Part shown: in pieces, positions 15,981-25,155 of the stretch
Layout of the letters: the number at the start of each line of letters is the position of its first letter
Numbering within the stretch: the first letter of the stretch is position 1
The notes under the pieces: generated by a model
Told to the model about the DNA's origin: nothing
The model's database searches: none
The model's input: the letters and a program-made list of their open reading frames with translations, nothing else
NCBI GenBank assembly: GCA_043745195.1
Contig: JAYTTF010000109.1
Location: 1-64,000, forward strand
Reading direction: 5' to 3'
DNA from: JANXSF01 sp043745195
GTDB taxonomy: Bacteria; Acidobacteriota; Terriglobia; Bryobacterales; Bryobacteraceae
Length of the DNA: 64,000 nt
Translations under genes and position numbers: made by a program

Positions 15981-17515
15981 AGAATCTGATTCTATCCCTG
16001 GCCTTTACCGGCGTGGCTTTCACGCAATCCGACTGGACTTCCTACGGTGGCAATCCGCAAGGTTGGCGCTTTAGTGATTTGAAACAGATCAACACTACTA
16101 ACGTGGCGCGTATGGCTCCGGAGTGGATTTTCCAGTCGGGAATTGCAGGCAAGTGGCAAGCGATGCCACTGGTATTCGATAAGCAGATGTACATTACGGG
16201 GCCAGGCAATCATGCGTTTGCCTTGGATGCTCTTACAGGCAAGCAGGTATGGCACTACTCACAACCAGTTCCGAAGGGGGTCAACGTCTGCTGCGGGCAA
16301 CCCAATCGAGGCTTTGCTGTGCACGGTGACTTACTAATCAAGGTGAACATGGAAGCAACCATACTTGCCATTGATCGACGTACAGGGAAAGTGGTTTGGG
16401 AAACGGTGATCGATGATTACAAGAAGGGGTATAGCGCGACTGTGGCCCCTTTGGTTATTAAGGATAAAGTGATCATCGGCATTGCTGGAGCGGAGTTCGG
16501 CACCCGCGGTTTCATTGATGGATTCGACGTGAAGACAGGAAAGAAGCTGTGGCGCTTCTGGACCGTGGCCGGCGAGGGCGAACCCAACGGGGAAACATGG
16601 AGCGGCGATTCCTGGAAACGCGGCGGCGGGTCCAATTGGATTACCGGTACTTACGATCCTGAATTGAATTTGACTTACTGGGGCACCGGCAACCCTGGTC
16701 CCGATTTGAATGGTGACCATCGGAAGGGGGACAACTTATACACCTGCTCCATGGTGGCGCTTGATCCAGATACAGGGAAGTTAAAGTGGCACTTTCAGTT
16801 CACACCGCACGACGTTCACGATTGGGATTCCATGGGCGACCCTGTGCTGGTGGACCTCACGGTGAAAGGGCAAAAAGTGAAGTCGCTGATTCATGCGGAT
16901 CGAAATGGATACTACTACGTGCTGGACCGCACCAACGGCAAGTTCCTTACGGCCAAAGCGTACACCAAAGTGACATGGGCAGACGGCATTGGGCCCGATG
17001 GACGTCCTAAGTTGATTCATGGCCAAGACCCTTCTGAGGCTGGTACGAAAGCTTGCCCCGGCATGGGTGGCGGTCACAACTGGCAGGCCACTTCTTACAG
17101 TCCGCAAACGGGACTTTACTATTTCAACACCACCGATGGTTGCCACCTGTATTACAAGACGCAGCAGGAATTTGTGGAGGGGCTTTGGTATCAAGCCTCA
17201 ACGGTAGGTGCGATTCCAACGGAGCCACTTACCGGGCGGTTGATCGCCGTCGACCCTGCTACCGGTGACATTAAGTGGCAATTTGAAACAGTGAGTTCCC
17301 CATCCGCAGGAGTTCTGGCGACGGCTGGAGGGCTGGTTTTCACGGGTGAAAAAGAGGGATACTTCGAGGCGTTCGATGCACGCACGGGCAAACTTCTTTA
17401 CCGGTTTCAAACTGGAGGAGTTATCAACTCGCCGCCGGTGAGTTACTCGTTGAATGGGAAGCAGTATGTGGCAGTTACAGCGGGAAGTTCGGTAATTGCG
17501 TTTGGGGTTAGGTAA
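15977..17515 (+). CDS. PQQ-dependent alcohol-type dehydrogenase
   Basis: This 512-residue protein has signal peptide MKNLILSLAFTGVAFTQ and an eight-bladed quinoprotein propeller (repeated W-motifs such as LDALTGKQVWHY, IDRRTGKVVWE, LDPDTGKLKWHF, FDARTGKLLYRF). The vicinal pair C105-C106 (NVCCGQPNRG) is the disulfide that stacks on PQQ in methanol/ethanol dehydrogenases, and HDVHDWDSMGDPVL carries the usual Asp region. It oxidises an alcohol or aldose in the periplasm and should pass electrons to the cytochrome encoded just upstream. It has no fused heme domain. Substrate not determinable. Confidence 0.9.
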   Translation: MKNLILSLAFTGVAFTQSDWTSYGGNPQGWRFSDLKQINTTNVARMAPEWIFQSGIAGKWQAMPLVFDKQMYITGPGNHAFALDALTGKQVWHYSQPVPKGVNVCCGQPNRGFAVHGDLLIKVNMEATILAIDRRTGKVVWETVIDDYKKGYSATVAPLVIKDKVIIGIAGAEFGTRGFIDGFDVKTGKKLWRFWTVAGEGEPNGETWSGDSWKRGGGSNWITGTYDPELNLTYWGTGNPGPDLNGDHRKGDNLYTCSMVALDPDTGKLKWHFQFTPHDVHDWDSMGDPVLVDLTVKGQKVKSLIHADRNGYYYVLDRTNGKFLTAKAYTKVTWADGIGPDGRPKLIHGQDPSEAGTKACPGMGGGHNWQATSYSPQTGLYYFNTTDGCHLYYKTQQEFVEGLWYQASTVGAIPTEPLTGRLIAVDPATGDIKWQFETVSSPSAGVLATAGGLVFTGEKEGYFEAFDARTGKLLYRFQTGGVINSPPVSYSLNGKQYVAVTAGSSVIAFGVR

Positions 17516-17641
17516 AACTTCACACAATTTGATGCCAGAAGCGTCTACTTGCTGCCGATCCACAGTTACACAAATACGGATCCTTGGTACGTCAATTAAT
17601 TTGAACCATTTCCTGCACTGCCGCGTAGTATAGGAATCAAG
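17516..17641 (+). promoter_or_regulatory. Intergenic region with a possible promoter for the DUF418 gene
   Basis: TTGAAC (17601-17606) and TAGTAT (17626-17631, 19-nt spacer) lie before ATG 17642. No terminator hairpin is evident after the dehydrogenase. Confidence 0.35.
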
Positions 17642-18991
17642 ATGGACGAAGTTACAGGTCAGCCGAATTTTGAATCGCTGGAAACCATGCCGCCTGAGCG
17701 TGCTCCAGACCCGCCACCATTAGAGCCGGTTGCTAAATCTTCACGCATCGCGGAAATGGACATCATCCGTGGGCTGGCGATTCTTGGTGTCTTCCTGATC
17801 AATATGCCGCTGTTCAACGCTCCATCCGGGGCGTTTTTCAACAACAAAGCTAGCGGTTGGTGGTTGGAATGGAATCATCAAGCGGCGCTGTGGTTTATCA
17901 ATGTATTCGCGCAAGGCAAATTCTATACCCTGTTCTCGTTCCTGTTTGGTATGGGGTTCGGCGTACAGATTATGCGTGCCACAGCCAAGGGATCGAAGGA
18001 CTTTACCAAGGTCTATTTGCGCAGATTAGGCGTTCTGTTGTGCATTGGCTTAATCCATTTCACATGCTTTTGGTGGGGCGATGTTTTGCACGTCTACGCC
18101 ACGCTGGGCTTCCTGTTGATCCTATTTCGTAAACGTTCGCAGAAGTTTGTCCTGATTTTTGCAACCTGTCTGGCTATGCTTCCGATAACCGGTTGGATTG
18201 GATATTCCACTTACTCTACGGTGAAGGACCGGTTTGCGACTGAGGCTGATCGAACCAAAGAGGCCCAAAAGAAAAAGGAAAATGAAGCGAAGCGTCCTGA
18301 GCGCCGCATGAAAATGAGAGAGGACATGCATCGCAATAAGATGATCATGTCCACTGGTTCTATTAAGGAAGTATTCGCAGAACGGTTGAAGGAAGACCGG
18401 CGTCAACTCCCTGGGGAAATTGGCTGGGGCATGGAACTTTTCACCAATTTCCTGTTTGGATTGTGGATGGCACGCAGTGGATTGATGGACCGCCCAAGCG
18501 AAAACCTGGGCTTCTTCCGTCGTGTGTTTTGGATTGGGCTGGTTGGTGGATTAGGGCTGTCGGCACTTACTCACTGGCTGGACCAGATCATGCCTGTTAA
18601 CTCACCGGAATGGCAGCAGGCGGTGGTTGGACTTAGTCACGAATTCATTTCCAGACCACTGAGTGCCGCCTTCTACGGAGCCAGCATCGCGCTGCTGGCG
18701 CAATACGAATTCTGGCGAAGAGCACTTGCTCCCATGGCTGCCGTGGGTCGAATGGCACTTACTAACTATCTGACCCACACACTCATTTCCACGACGCTAT
18801 TTTATAGCTATGGATTCGGATTGTATGGCAAGGTGGGACCAGCCTGGGGACTGCTGCTTTGCTTTGTGATCTACGCATTGCAGATGCCTTTCAGTGTTTG
18901 GTGGTTGAACCATTACCGCTTTGGTCCGGTTGAGTGGTTGTGGCGATCGCTGACTTATGGCAAACGGCAATCCATGGAACTGGAATCCTAA
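17642..18991 (+). CDS. DUF418 integral membrane protein
   Basis: This 449-residue protein has a proline-rich cytoplasmic N-tail and then RIAEMDIIRGLAILGVFLIN, the family start. GKFYTLFSFLFGMGFGVQI and LRRLGVLLCIGLIHF follow, and the C-terminal DUF418 domain has RMALTNYLTHTLISTTLFY and LQMPFSVWWLNHYRFGPVEW. About eight to ten membrane spans. A lysine/arginine-rich charged loop lies at about residues 195-245. The family is related to acyltransferase-like membrane proteins; function unknown. Its stop overlaps the stop of the convergent GNAT gene (18988-18991). Confidence 0.88.
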   Translation: MDEVTGQPNFESLETMPPERAPDPPPLEPVAKSSRIAEMDIIRGLAILGVFLINMPLFNAPSGAFFNNKASGWWLEWNHQAALWFINVFAQGKFYTLFSFLFGMGFGVQIMRATAKGSKDFTKVYLRRLGVLLCIGLIHFTCFWWGDVLHVYATLGFLLILFRKRSQKFVLIFATCLAMLPITGWIGYSTYSTVKDRFATEADRTKEAQKKKENEAKRPERRMKMREDMHRNKMIMSTGSIKEVFAERLKEDRRQLPGEIGWGMELFTNFLFGLWMARSGLMDRPSENLGFFRRVFWIGLVGGLGLSALTHWLDQIMPVNSPEWQQAVVGLSHEFISRPLSAAFYGASIALLAQYEFWRRALAPMAAVGRMALTNYLTHTLISTTLFYSYGFGLYGKVGPAWGLLLCFVIYALQMPFSVWWLNHYRFGPVEWLWRSLTYGKRQSMELES

Positions 18992-19470
18992 CTGGGCTCT
19001 CCGGCTTGAGCCAGCGCATCGCCGGTTAGTCGAAAGACCGTCCATTCGTCCATCGGCTTAGCGCCTAGGGCTTTGTAGAAACCAATTGACGGTTCGTTCC
19101 AATCCAGCACGCTCCATTCCACGCGTCCATAGCCGCGCTCCACTGCAAGCTGCGCCAACTTTAACAACAGACTCTTTCCTATGCCCTTACCGCGAAACTC
19201 CTGTTGAACGTAAAGATCTTCCAGGAAGAATCCAGGCTTGCCCAGAAAGGTGCTGAAGTTGTGAAAGAAGAGTGCGAAGCCACGGGGCGTTCCTTCCCAT
19301 TCGGCGATCAACACCTCGGCCACTGCGCGCTCGCCAAACAGCCATTTTTCCAGCATGTCCGCAGTGGCTACCATTTCGTGGGATAGCTTTTCATATTCAG
19401 CCAGATCACGGATCAATTGCAAAATCAGGGGGACATCTTCACGCTGTGCGGGGCGGATATTCAGGCTCAA
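18988..19470 (-). CDS. GNAT-family N-acetyltransferase (SAT-like)
   Basis: This 160-residue protein contains IRPAQREDVPLILQLIRDLA, GFALFFHNFSTFLGKPGFFL and EDLYVQQEFRGKGIGKSLL, where RGKGIG is the acetyl-CoA pyrophosphate loop, followed by GRVEWSVLDWNEPSIGFYKA. This layout is that of the diamine/spermidine or thialysine acetyltransferase group, so a small amine substrate is likely. It is last in the overlapping operon; its ATG overlaps the peptidase stop by 4 nt. Confidence 0.88.
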   Translation of the reverse strand: MSLNIRPAQREDVPLILQLIRDLAEYEKLSHEMVATADMLEKWLFGERAVAEVLIAEWEGTPRGFALFFHNFSTFLGKPGFFLEDLYVQQEFRGKGIGKSLLLKLAQLAVERGYGRVEWSVLDWNEPSIGFYKALGAKPMDEWTVFRLTGDALAQAGEPS

Positions 19471-21524
19471 TGGGCAATCCCCAATTGTGATTCAACGAAC
19501 AAAAAGTTATCCGCCAAATTGGTAACTGCTTTTTCAATGGGCAGGCCGCCGGAATGGCCGCCCTCTGTATCGTAGTGCAGCAACATGGGCTTGGTTTGTC
19601 CGGGAAGCGATTGCATCAGAGCTGCCATTTTTCGAGCATGCAAGGGGTCAACGCGAGTATCGGAATCACCGCTGATGAACATGGTTGCTGGATATTTTAC
19701 GTCTTGCTTCACGTTATGGTACGGCGAATACTTATGGATGAATTGGAACTGATCGGACTCTTCCGACGACCCGTATTCAGGAACCCAATAGCGTGCAATT
19801 TTGAACATGTGATAACGGACCATATCAAGCAATGGAATATTACAAAGCACTGCGCCGTAGAGTTCCGGACGCTGCAAAGATACGGCACCTACCAGTAACC
19901 CGCCGTTAGAACCACCAAGAATTGCCAGCTTCTCAGGACGTGTGTATTTGTTGGCGATTAACCATTCGGCGGCAGCAATAAAATCGTCGAACACGTTTTG
20001 CTTTTTCTCTTTCATGCCGGCTTTGTGCCAAGCGTCGCCAAACTCTCCGCCGCCTCGCAGATTTGCCAGGGCATACACTCCCCCATTTTCAATCCAGTAA
20101 GCGGCAGAGGCACTGAAGTTCGGTTGCATGCTGAGGTTAAATCCTCCGTAAGCAGTCAGGAAAACGGGGTTGGTGCCGTCCAATTTCAATCCCTTCTTGT
20201 GGGCAAGAAACATGGGAATTTTAGTGCCGTCTTTGGATGGATACCAAACTTGCTTCACTTCCATATCATTGGAATTGAACGGCACGTCTAGCTGAGCCCA
20301 GAGCTTTGTTGCGCCGTCTGCCAGTTGATACTGTTGAATTTGCGAAGGTGTGGCAAACGATTGAAACTGGTAGAACGCTTCTTTGCTTCCCCAACGGCCT
20401 GTAAGTCCGCTTGTGGTGCCAATTCCTGGCAATGTTGCTTCACGCAGTATCTTGCCGGTCGGAGTGTAAATGCGGATTTTCGAAACAACATTTTCCAAGT
20501 AAGTGACGCTGATGTTCCCGCCGATCAGACGTACATTCTCAATGGGCCACTTACCCTCAGGAATCACTTCGCGCCATTTTGTACGATCCGCCTGATTGAG
20601 TTTTGCGGCAACCACTCGACCATTGGGCGCCTTCCAGTTGGTTTCAAAGAAAATCTCGTCGCCTCCAATCACTCCATTGAAGCGATTGGGCAGGTCATCC
20701 ACAATTAATTTCGGTGCGCCCTTCTGCTTTGAATCGAGTAAGTAGACTTCACTATGATCTCCGGAAGCTCCTAACCAAACAGTAAGCACCAGATAACGGC
20801 CGCTGTCATCCTGAGCTATTCCAATTCCATATTGGTTGCCATACTTTTCTCCGAAAACTAACTTTGCTGTTGTTTCGCCAAAAGCCCGGTAAAAAACTCG
20901 CGGTCCCTCTTTCAGCATGGTTGAATAGTAGAATCCTTTTTGATCCTGGGGAACCGCGATGCCGAAGTAGCGGGCCCTGGGCAGATCGTCTGCAAGTTGC
21001 TTACGACTCTCCATATCGAGGAACTTGACATTCAATTCATCTTCGCCACCTTGACGAATGCCGAAGGCGATCATTTTTCCATCGTTCCGGATATTGAACA
21101 TTACTGCGGATTTGCCCTTGCCTAACTTGTTCCCATCCACCAGTACTTCTTCCTTGCCATTCAATCCTTGCCGCATGCAAAGCATTGGCTGACTGGCACC
21201 CTTAGGCCGTCGCGAATAAAAATAACGGCCACCTGCTTCGTGCGGAATGCCAATAGCGTCCACCTTCATTAATTCCCCAAGGCGCTTTTCAATCCGCGCT
21301 CGACCCGGCACACCATCCAACATCGATTTGGTGTAACCCATTTGGGACTTCAACCATTCACGCGTTCGCGGAGAATCCTGGTCCTCCAGCCACCGATAAT
21401 TGTCGGTGATTTTCACTCCATGAATAGTTTCAACCACAGGTTCTTTCGGTGTTTCCGGAGCAGTGTTTGCCGCCATAAGGTTGGTGAGGGGAAGCAAGGG
21501 AAGAATGAATCGCACAAGTTGCAT
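19467..21524 (-). CDS. Secreted prolyl oligopeptidase (S9A)
   Basis: This 685-residue protein has a signal peptide (MQLVRFILPLLPLTNLMAA), an N-terminal lid (PVVETIHGVKITDNYRWLED), a seven-bladed propeller and a C-terminal alpha/beta hydrolase. Catalytic residues: Ser about 539 in GGSNGG, Asp about 621 in SGDSDTRVDP, His about 657 in EGGHSGG. It should cleave short proline-containing peptides in the periplasm. Its ATG overlaps the stop of the upstream deacetylase by 1 nt (TAATG), so translation is probably coupled. Confidence 0.93.
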   Translation of the reverse strand: MQLVRFILPLLPLTNLMAANTAPETPKEPVVETIHGVKITDNYRWLEDQDSPRTREWLKSQMGYTKSMLDGVPGRARIEKRLGELMKVDAIGIPHEAGGRYFYSRRPKGASQPMLCMRQGLNGKEEVLVDGNKLGKGKSAVMFNIRNDGKMIAFGIRQGGEDELNVKFLDMESRKQLADDLPRARYFGIAVPQDQKGFYYSTMLKEGPRVFYRAFGETTAKLVFGEKYGNQYGIGIAQDDSGRYLVLTVWLGASGDHSEVYLLDSKQKGAPKLIVDDLPNRFNGVIGGDEIFFETNWKAPNGRVVAAKLNQADRTKWREVIPEGKWPIENVRLIGGNISVTYLENVVSKIRIYTPTGKILREATLPGIGTTSGLTGRWGSKEAFYQFQSFATPSQIQQYQLADGATKLWAQLDVPFNSNDMEVKQVWYPSKDGTKIPMFLAHKKGLKLDGTNPVFLTAYGGFNLSMQPNFSASAAYWIENGGVYALANLRGGGEFGDAWHKAGMKEKKQNVFDDFIAAAEWLIANKYTRPEKLAILGGSNGGLLVGAVSLQRPELYGAVLCNIPLLDMVRYHMFKIARYWVPEYGSSEESDQFQFIHKYSPYHNVKQDVKYPATMFISGDSDTRVDPLHARKMAALMQSLPGQTKPMLLHYDTEGGHSGGLPIEKAVTNLADNFLFVESQLGIAH

Positions 21525-22330
21525 TAACGGACCTCCTGGTTCAACTGACGGTAGTTTACCAAGGTGATTCCAGCCACCGCCACAGCTTGTTTCACTATTG
21601 GTGAAGTCAGTGCCTTTAACTCTATCATGCGGCTTTCTTTCAACCGGGTTGGAGCGGCACGCAGTTCGTCAGTTAGAAATCCTGGATGAGTCATCAGTTC
21701 GGTGATCCCTTCAGGGATGTGTTGCATTACACAAGCCAACGCTGCGGTATCTAATTGGCCAGTGACGCCGAAGCCCCAGAAATGATCGGTATGCCGAACA
21801 TCGCTATGCTTTGATCGCGGCGCGAAGCTTCGAATCAACTTGCCAGTCATTCGCTGTTTGAATTCGCCAGTGACCGGTGTAGCGAAATCTATGGGGCGTC
21901 GTAACCAGGGGATACGGAAGTCCTGCGCGATTTGGCAAACAGCCCGAAACACGGGAGGGAGTAAGTGGGTGTGTTTGTGAGTATCCAGATGAGTGGGTAC
22001 GATTCCGTTTGCGGTGACGCGGCTTACTTGCGCGGCTAATTCGTCATAAATCGCGATCTGGCCCGTAAGGACTTGCCACGTTAGCTCCAAGGGAGAAGCG
22101 GGGAACCATCGATCAGGATTCAGCAATGACTGCCCACCGATTAAGACCAAGTGACAACCAATATCCAGCGTCGGGGTCTGTTGCGCAAGTTGAACCGCAT
22201 GGTCGAAGGCCGCGCCATTGGCCATTAAAGTTGTTGCAGTAAGAATTCCATTGCGGTGTGCTTCGACAATGCCTTCGTTCACATCCCGCGTGAAACCGAA
22301 GTCGTCGGCATTGGTCACCAGATACTTCAC
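21524..22330 (-). CDS. ChbG/HpnK-family carbohydrate deacetylase
   Basis: This 268-residue protein begins at GTG 22330. Motifs: NADDFGFTRDVNEGI (metal Asp pair), DIGCHLVLIGG, THLDTHKHTHLLPPVFRAV (metal His residues) and LMTHPGF. The family removes N-acetyl groups from chito-oligosaccharides (ChbG) or from hopanoid glucosamine (HpnK). Placed between an Mla-type lipid transport set and a peptidase, a hopanoid or envelope-glycan role is plausible but unproven. The start overlaps the stop of the MCE gene by 1 nt (TAGTG). Confidence 0.9.
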   Translation of the reverse strand: MKYLVTNADDFGFTRDVNEGIVEAHRNGILTATTLMANGAAFDHAVQLAQQTPTLDIGCHLVLIGGQSLLNPDRWFPASPLELTWQVLTGQIAIYDELAAQVSRVTANGIVPTHLDTHKHTHLLPPVFRAVCQIAQDFRIPWLRRPIDFATPVTGEFKQRMTGKLIRSFAPRSKHSDVRHTDHFWGFGVTGQLDTAALACVMQHIPEGITELMTHPGFLTDELRAAPTRLKESRMIELKALTSPIVKQAVAVAGITLVNYRQLNQEVR

Positions 22331-23445
22331 TAGAACAATTTCAACTGGATGGTGAGGAACTTCTTCGGATTTGCCCGGAAGTCCTTCATCAATCCATTCA
22401 TTTCCCTGGCTGTACCATTGAGCGATTCAAACAACTGCGGATTCACCATCAACTGGCCCAGTGTGCCTTGGCCTGCATTGAGTTTTTCCACCGTCGAATC
22501 AACCTTCGCAAGCAGCTTGTTCAGATTCTTGATGAGTTCATCGTCTTTCAGCAACTTACCCGCTGTGCCCTTACCCTGGTTCAAATCCTCAGCCAGTTTC
22601 TTTAACTCAACAATTGTTTTTTTCGATTCATCAAACAACGTAGGATCTTTCAGAAACTTTCCGGCGGTGCCTTTGCCTTGTTGTAATTCGTCCATGATCT
22701 TATCCATTTTGACCAAGGAAGCCCGTACGTCTTTGGTGGAATTTTGAAGATCATTGTAAATGGCTTCGTCGTAAAGCAGCTTACCCATTGTGCCCTTGCC
22801 TTCGGCAACCACTTTGGTAATTTTCTGCACATCGGCTACGGCCTTTTGCACTTCAGCAACAACGCTAACCGTGCGCTGGTAAAGGGCGTCGTCCACCAGA
22901 AGTTTTCCAATGCTCCCTTTACCCGATTCCACCAAGCCGACAATTTTGTCGATGCGTACGGCAATGCCCTGCATGGATTGCAGCGTGGGATAGGCGGCAT
23001 TCACCAGATCCTGAAATTCCTGAGTATCCAGGCTTTTCAGTTCTCCACCGGCAGCAATTGGAGTTGCGCTTTTCCCTTTGCGGATGTTCATGAACTTTGA
23101 ACCCAACAGATTTTCCGCACCCACGGAAGCCTGCGAATCCACCGGAATGGATTTCAGCATTGGTTCGTCAATCGCCATGGTTACGCGAATAATGCGCTGT
23201 GGTGCATTCTCACCCGATAGTTCAATTTTCTTCAGTTTGCCAACTTCGATACCGTTCAGGCGAACGGGCGAACCTTCGGTCATGGCCGACGAATCGTCCA
23301 TATAAGTGAACACAGTTACTTCGCTTGAAAACAGGCTCTTGTTGCCAGTCAGAAGAAACACCAGGAACCCCAGCAATGCCAGGGATACCAGCCCTGTGAT
23401 TCCTACTCTAAGCTTGGCCCAACTTACTTTTTCGGCTGAAGGCAT
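22330..23445 (-). CDS. MCE-family lipid-binding protein (MlaD-like) with GKGT repeats
   Basis: This 371-residue protein has one N-terminal membrane helix (about 12-33), then the MCE domain (about 40-120: VTVFTYMDDSSAMTEGSPVR, GIEVGKLKKIEL). A long helical tail carries five repeats of the form GKGTxGKLLxDxxLY at about residues 175, 216, 257, 291 and 325. MCE proteins form hexameric rings that carry phospholipids between the membranes. The tail probably forms the coiled needle seen in longer MCE proteins. It belongs with the upstream MlaF and MlaE genes (gap 9 nt). Confidence 0.92.
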   Translation of the reverse strand: MPSAEKVSWAKLRVGITGLVSLALLGFLVFLLTGNKSLFSSEVTVFTYMDDSSAMTEGSPVRLNGIEVGKLKKIELSGENAPQRIIRVTMAIDEPMLKSIPVDSQASVGAENLLGSKFMNIRKGKSATPIAAGGELKSLDTQEFQDLVNAAYPTLQSMQGIAVRIDKIVGLVESGKGSIGKLLVDDALYQRTVSVVAEVQKAVADVQKITKVVAEGKGTMGKLLYDEAIYNDLQNSTKDVRASLVKMDKIMDELQQGKGTAGKFLKDPTLFDESKKTIVELKKLAEDLNQGKGTAGKLLKDDELIKNLNKLLAKVDSTVEKLNAGQGTLGQLMVNPQLFESLNGTAREMNGLMKDFRANPKKFLTIQLKLF

Positions 23446-23454
23446 ATTGATTAA

Positions 23455-24276
23455 TCAAGCCCTTTGCATTGTGAATTTAGAAACATATGGATCGGTGGAG
23501 GCAGACAACTCGTCCTCGGAACCTTCAAATACCAAACGCCCTGCCCGCATGACGAAAAACCGGGTATGCAAATGCTGCCTTTCAGCGGGGGGAACTTCCA
23601 GCACTTTCTCAGTTTGCGGGTTATAGCGAAAAGTTGCAAGCATGTGGCCGTCCTGGAACCGGTGGCTGACGATCATAGAGGCGGTATTGCGCAACTCTCG
23701 TTCCTTGATCAGCAGAGCGATAATACGGTTTGCGGTGATTGGATCAAGTCCGGCAGTAGGCGAATCGTAGAGCACTAATCGAGGCTGAGTAACTGTTGCG
23801 CGAGCAATGCCTACGCGACGCCTCATGCCACCTGAAAGCTCACTGGGAAATTTTTGAAGAGTTTGCGGCAACCCTACGAATTGCAGCACTTCTTCAACTC
23901 TGCGGTGCACTTCATCGGCCTGCACTATACCTGACTTCTGATTCAGCAGGGGATAGGATACGTTCTCTTCAATTGTCATGGAATCAAACAAGCCTCCTTC
24001 CTGAAACAGTACGCCAGCTTGAGCGCGCATCTGGTACCATTCCTGTTCCTTCAAGTTAGTCACTTCGCGACCGAACATAAATATGCGACCCGATCCTGCA
24101 CGCAACAAGCCCACTGCGAGCTTCAATAATACTGTTTTTCCAGATCCGGCTGCGCCAAAAAGAACGATAGTTTCGCCAGCAGCCAGACGGAACGATACGC
24201 GATCCACTGCAGGGGAATCGTCGCCTTCAAATTGAAGGGAGACATTTTCAAACCGCAGAATTTCTTCGTCTGCCAT
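23455..24276 (-). CDS. Mla-type ABC transporter ATPase
   Basis: Start set at ATG 24276 (MADEEILRFENVSLQFEGDD), 7 nt after the permease stop; 273 residues. Walker A GAAGSGKT (41-48), signature LSGGMRRRVGIARA, Walker B LVLYDSPTAGLDP. The Walker B Asp is followed by Ser (DSP) rather than the usual catalytic Glu (DEP), as also occurs in part of the MlaF group. It energises phospholipid transfer with MlaE and the MCE protein. Confidence 0.92.
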   Translation of the reverse strand: MADEEILRFENVSLQFEGDDSPAVDRVSFRLAAGETIVLFGAAGSGKTVLLKLAVGLLRAGSGRIFMFGREVTNLKEQEWYQMRAQAGVLFQEGGLFDSMTIEENVSYPLLNQKSGIVQADEVHRRVEEVLQFVGLPQTLQKFPSELSGGMRRRVGIARATVTQPRLVLYDSPTAGLDPITANRIIALLIKERELRNTASMIVSHRFQDGHMLATFRYNPQTEKVLEVPPAERQHLHTRFFVMRAGRLVFEGSEDELSASTDPYVSKFTMQRA

Positions 24277-24283
24277 TGGAGTA

Positions 24284-25126
24284 TTACGGAGTTGCGATCC
24301 AAACAAAGATTCGGGTAATGAAGATGTCAATCACGAAGATCCAGACACTGGCCACCACAACTGCCTGTGTAGTTGCGCGACCAACACCCTGCGTTCCACC
24401 TGTTGTCCGCATTCCGAAAAAGCAGCCGACTGAGGCGATAATGTAAGCGAAGATGAAGGGCTTCAGAAGGCCTTGGGCTAGATCGTTGTATTCCAAAACC
24501 TGATAAGAAGAGGTCCAATATTGCGAAGCCGTGGTGAGTCGAAGCAGCGGCACGCCAATGGTGTATCCGCCAAAAAGGCCAATGAAATCGGCCAGAACTG
24601 TAAGAATGGGTAGCATTACGCACAGTGCGATCAAACGTGGAGTTACCAGCTTTTTGATGGGATCGGTGCCCAGCGCTCGCATGGCGTCGATCTGTTCTGT
24701 GACTTTCATGGAGCCCAGTTCGCTGGCAATACCGGAAGCATTCCGGCCAGCCACGAGAAGTGCGGTGAGCACCGGCCCCAACTCCCGAACCAGAGTGAGT
24801 GCTGTGATTTTTCCCACTTCGCCGGAAGCGCCATATTGCGCCAAGGCTCGTGACATTTGCAGCGCCATGACAGCACCGCTGAAGAAGCCGATCAGAATTG
24901 TAATGGGCAGGCTGCCGACGCCAATGGTGTCCATTTGGAGCAGCACGTCCTGACCATAGAAAGGGCGGCGGAACACATTTTGCGTGGCTCTGCCGGCCAA
25001 GCCTAAATAGTCTTGAAATGATAGAATTGGCAGCTTCAGGAAGTCGAGCAAACCGAAAGATCCTTGAGACTTGATGCTAACACGGGTGCCAGGGGCGGCG
25101 GTGAGAATTTGAATCTCTGTCAACAC
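24284..25126 (-). CDS. Mla-type ABC permease (MlaE)
   Basis: Start taken at GTG 25126 (280 residues); the frame is open further but would overlap the divergent kinase gene. Typical MlaE sequence: VLLQMDTIGVGSLPITILIG, FFSGAVMALQMSRALAQYGA, LVRELGPVLTALLVAGRNAS, GIASELGSMKVTEQIDAMRA, then PRLIALCVMLPILTVLADFI. Five or so membrane spans. It is the first gene of a six-gene operon. Its promoter must lie within the kinase coding start or overlap its promoter. Confidence 0.9.
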   Translation of the reverse strand: MLTEIQILTAAPGTRVSIKSQGSFGLLDFLKLPILSFQDYLGLAGRATQNVFRRPFYGQDVLLQMDTIGVGSLPITILIGFFSGAVMALQMSRALAQYGASGEVGKITALTLVRELGPVLTALLVAGRNASGIASELGSMKVTEQIDAMRALGTDPIKKLVTPRLIALCVMLPILTVLADFIGLFGGYTIGVPLLRLTTASQYWTSSYQVLEYNDLAQGLLKPFIFAYIIASVGCFFGMRTTGGTQGVGRATTQAVVVASVWIFVIDIFITRIFVWIATP

Positions 25127-25140
25127 CCTGCTGGAGGTGA

Positions 25141-25146
25141 GATAAT
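25141..25146 (+). promoter_or_regulatory. -10-like GATAAT for the kinase gene
   Basis: It ends 9 nt before ATG 25156, which favours that start over the upstream GTG 25147. Only 29 nt separate the two divergent start codons. Confidence 0.4.
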
Positions 25147-25155
25147 GTGGCGCAC

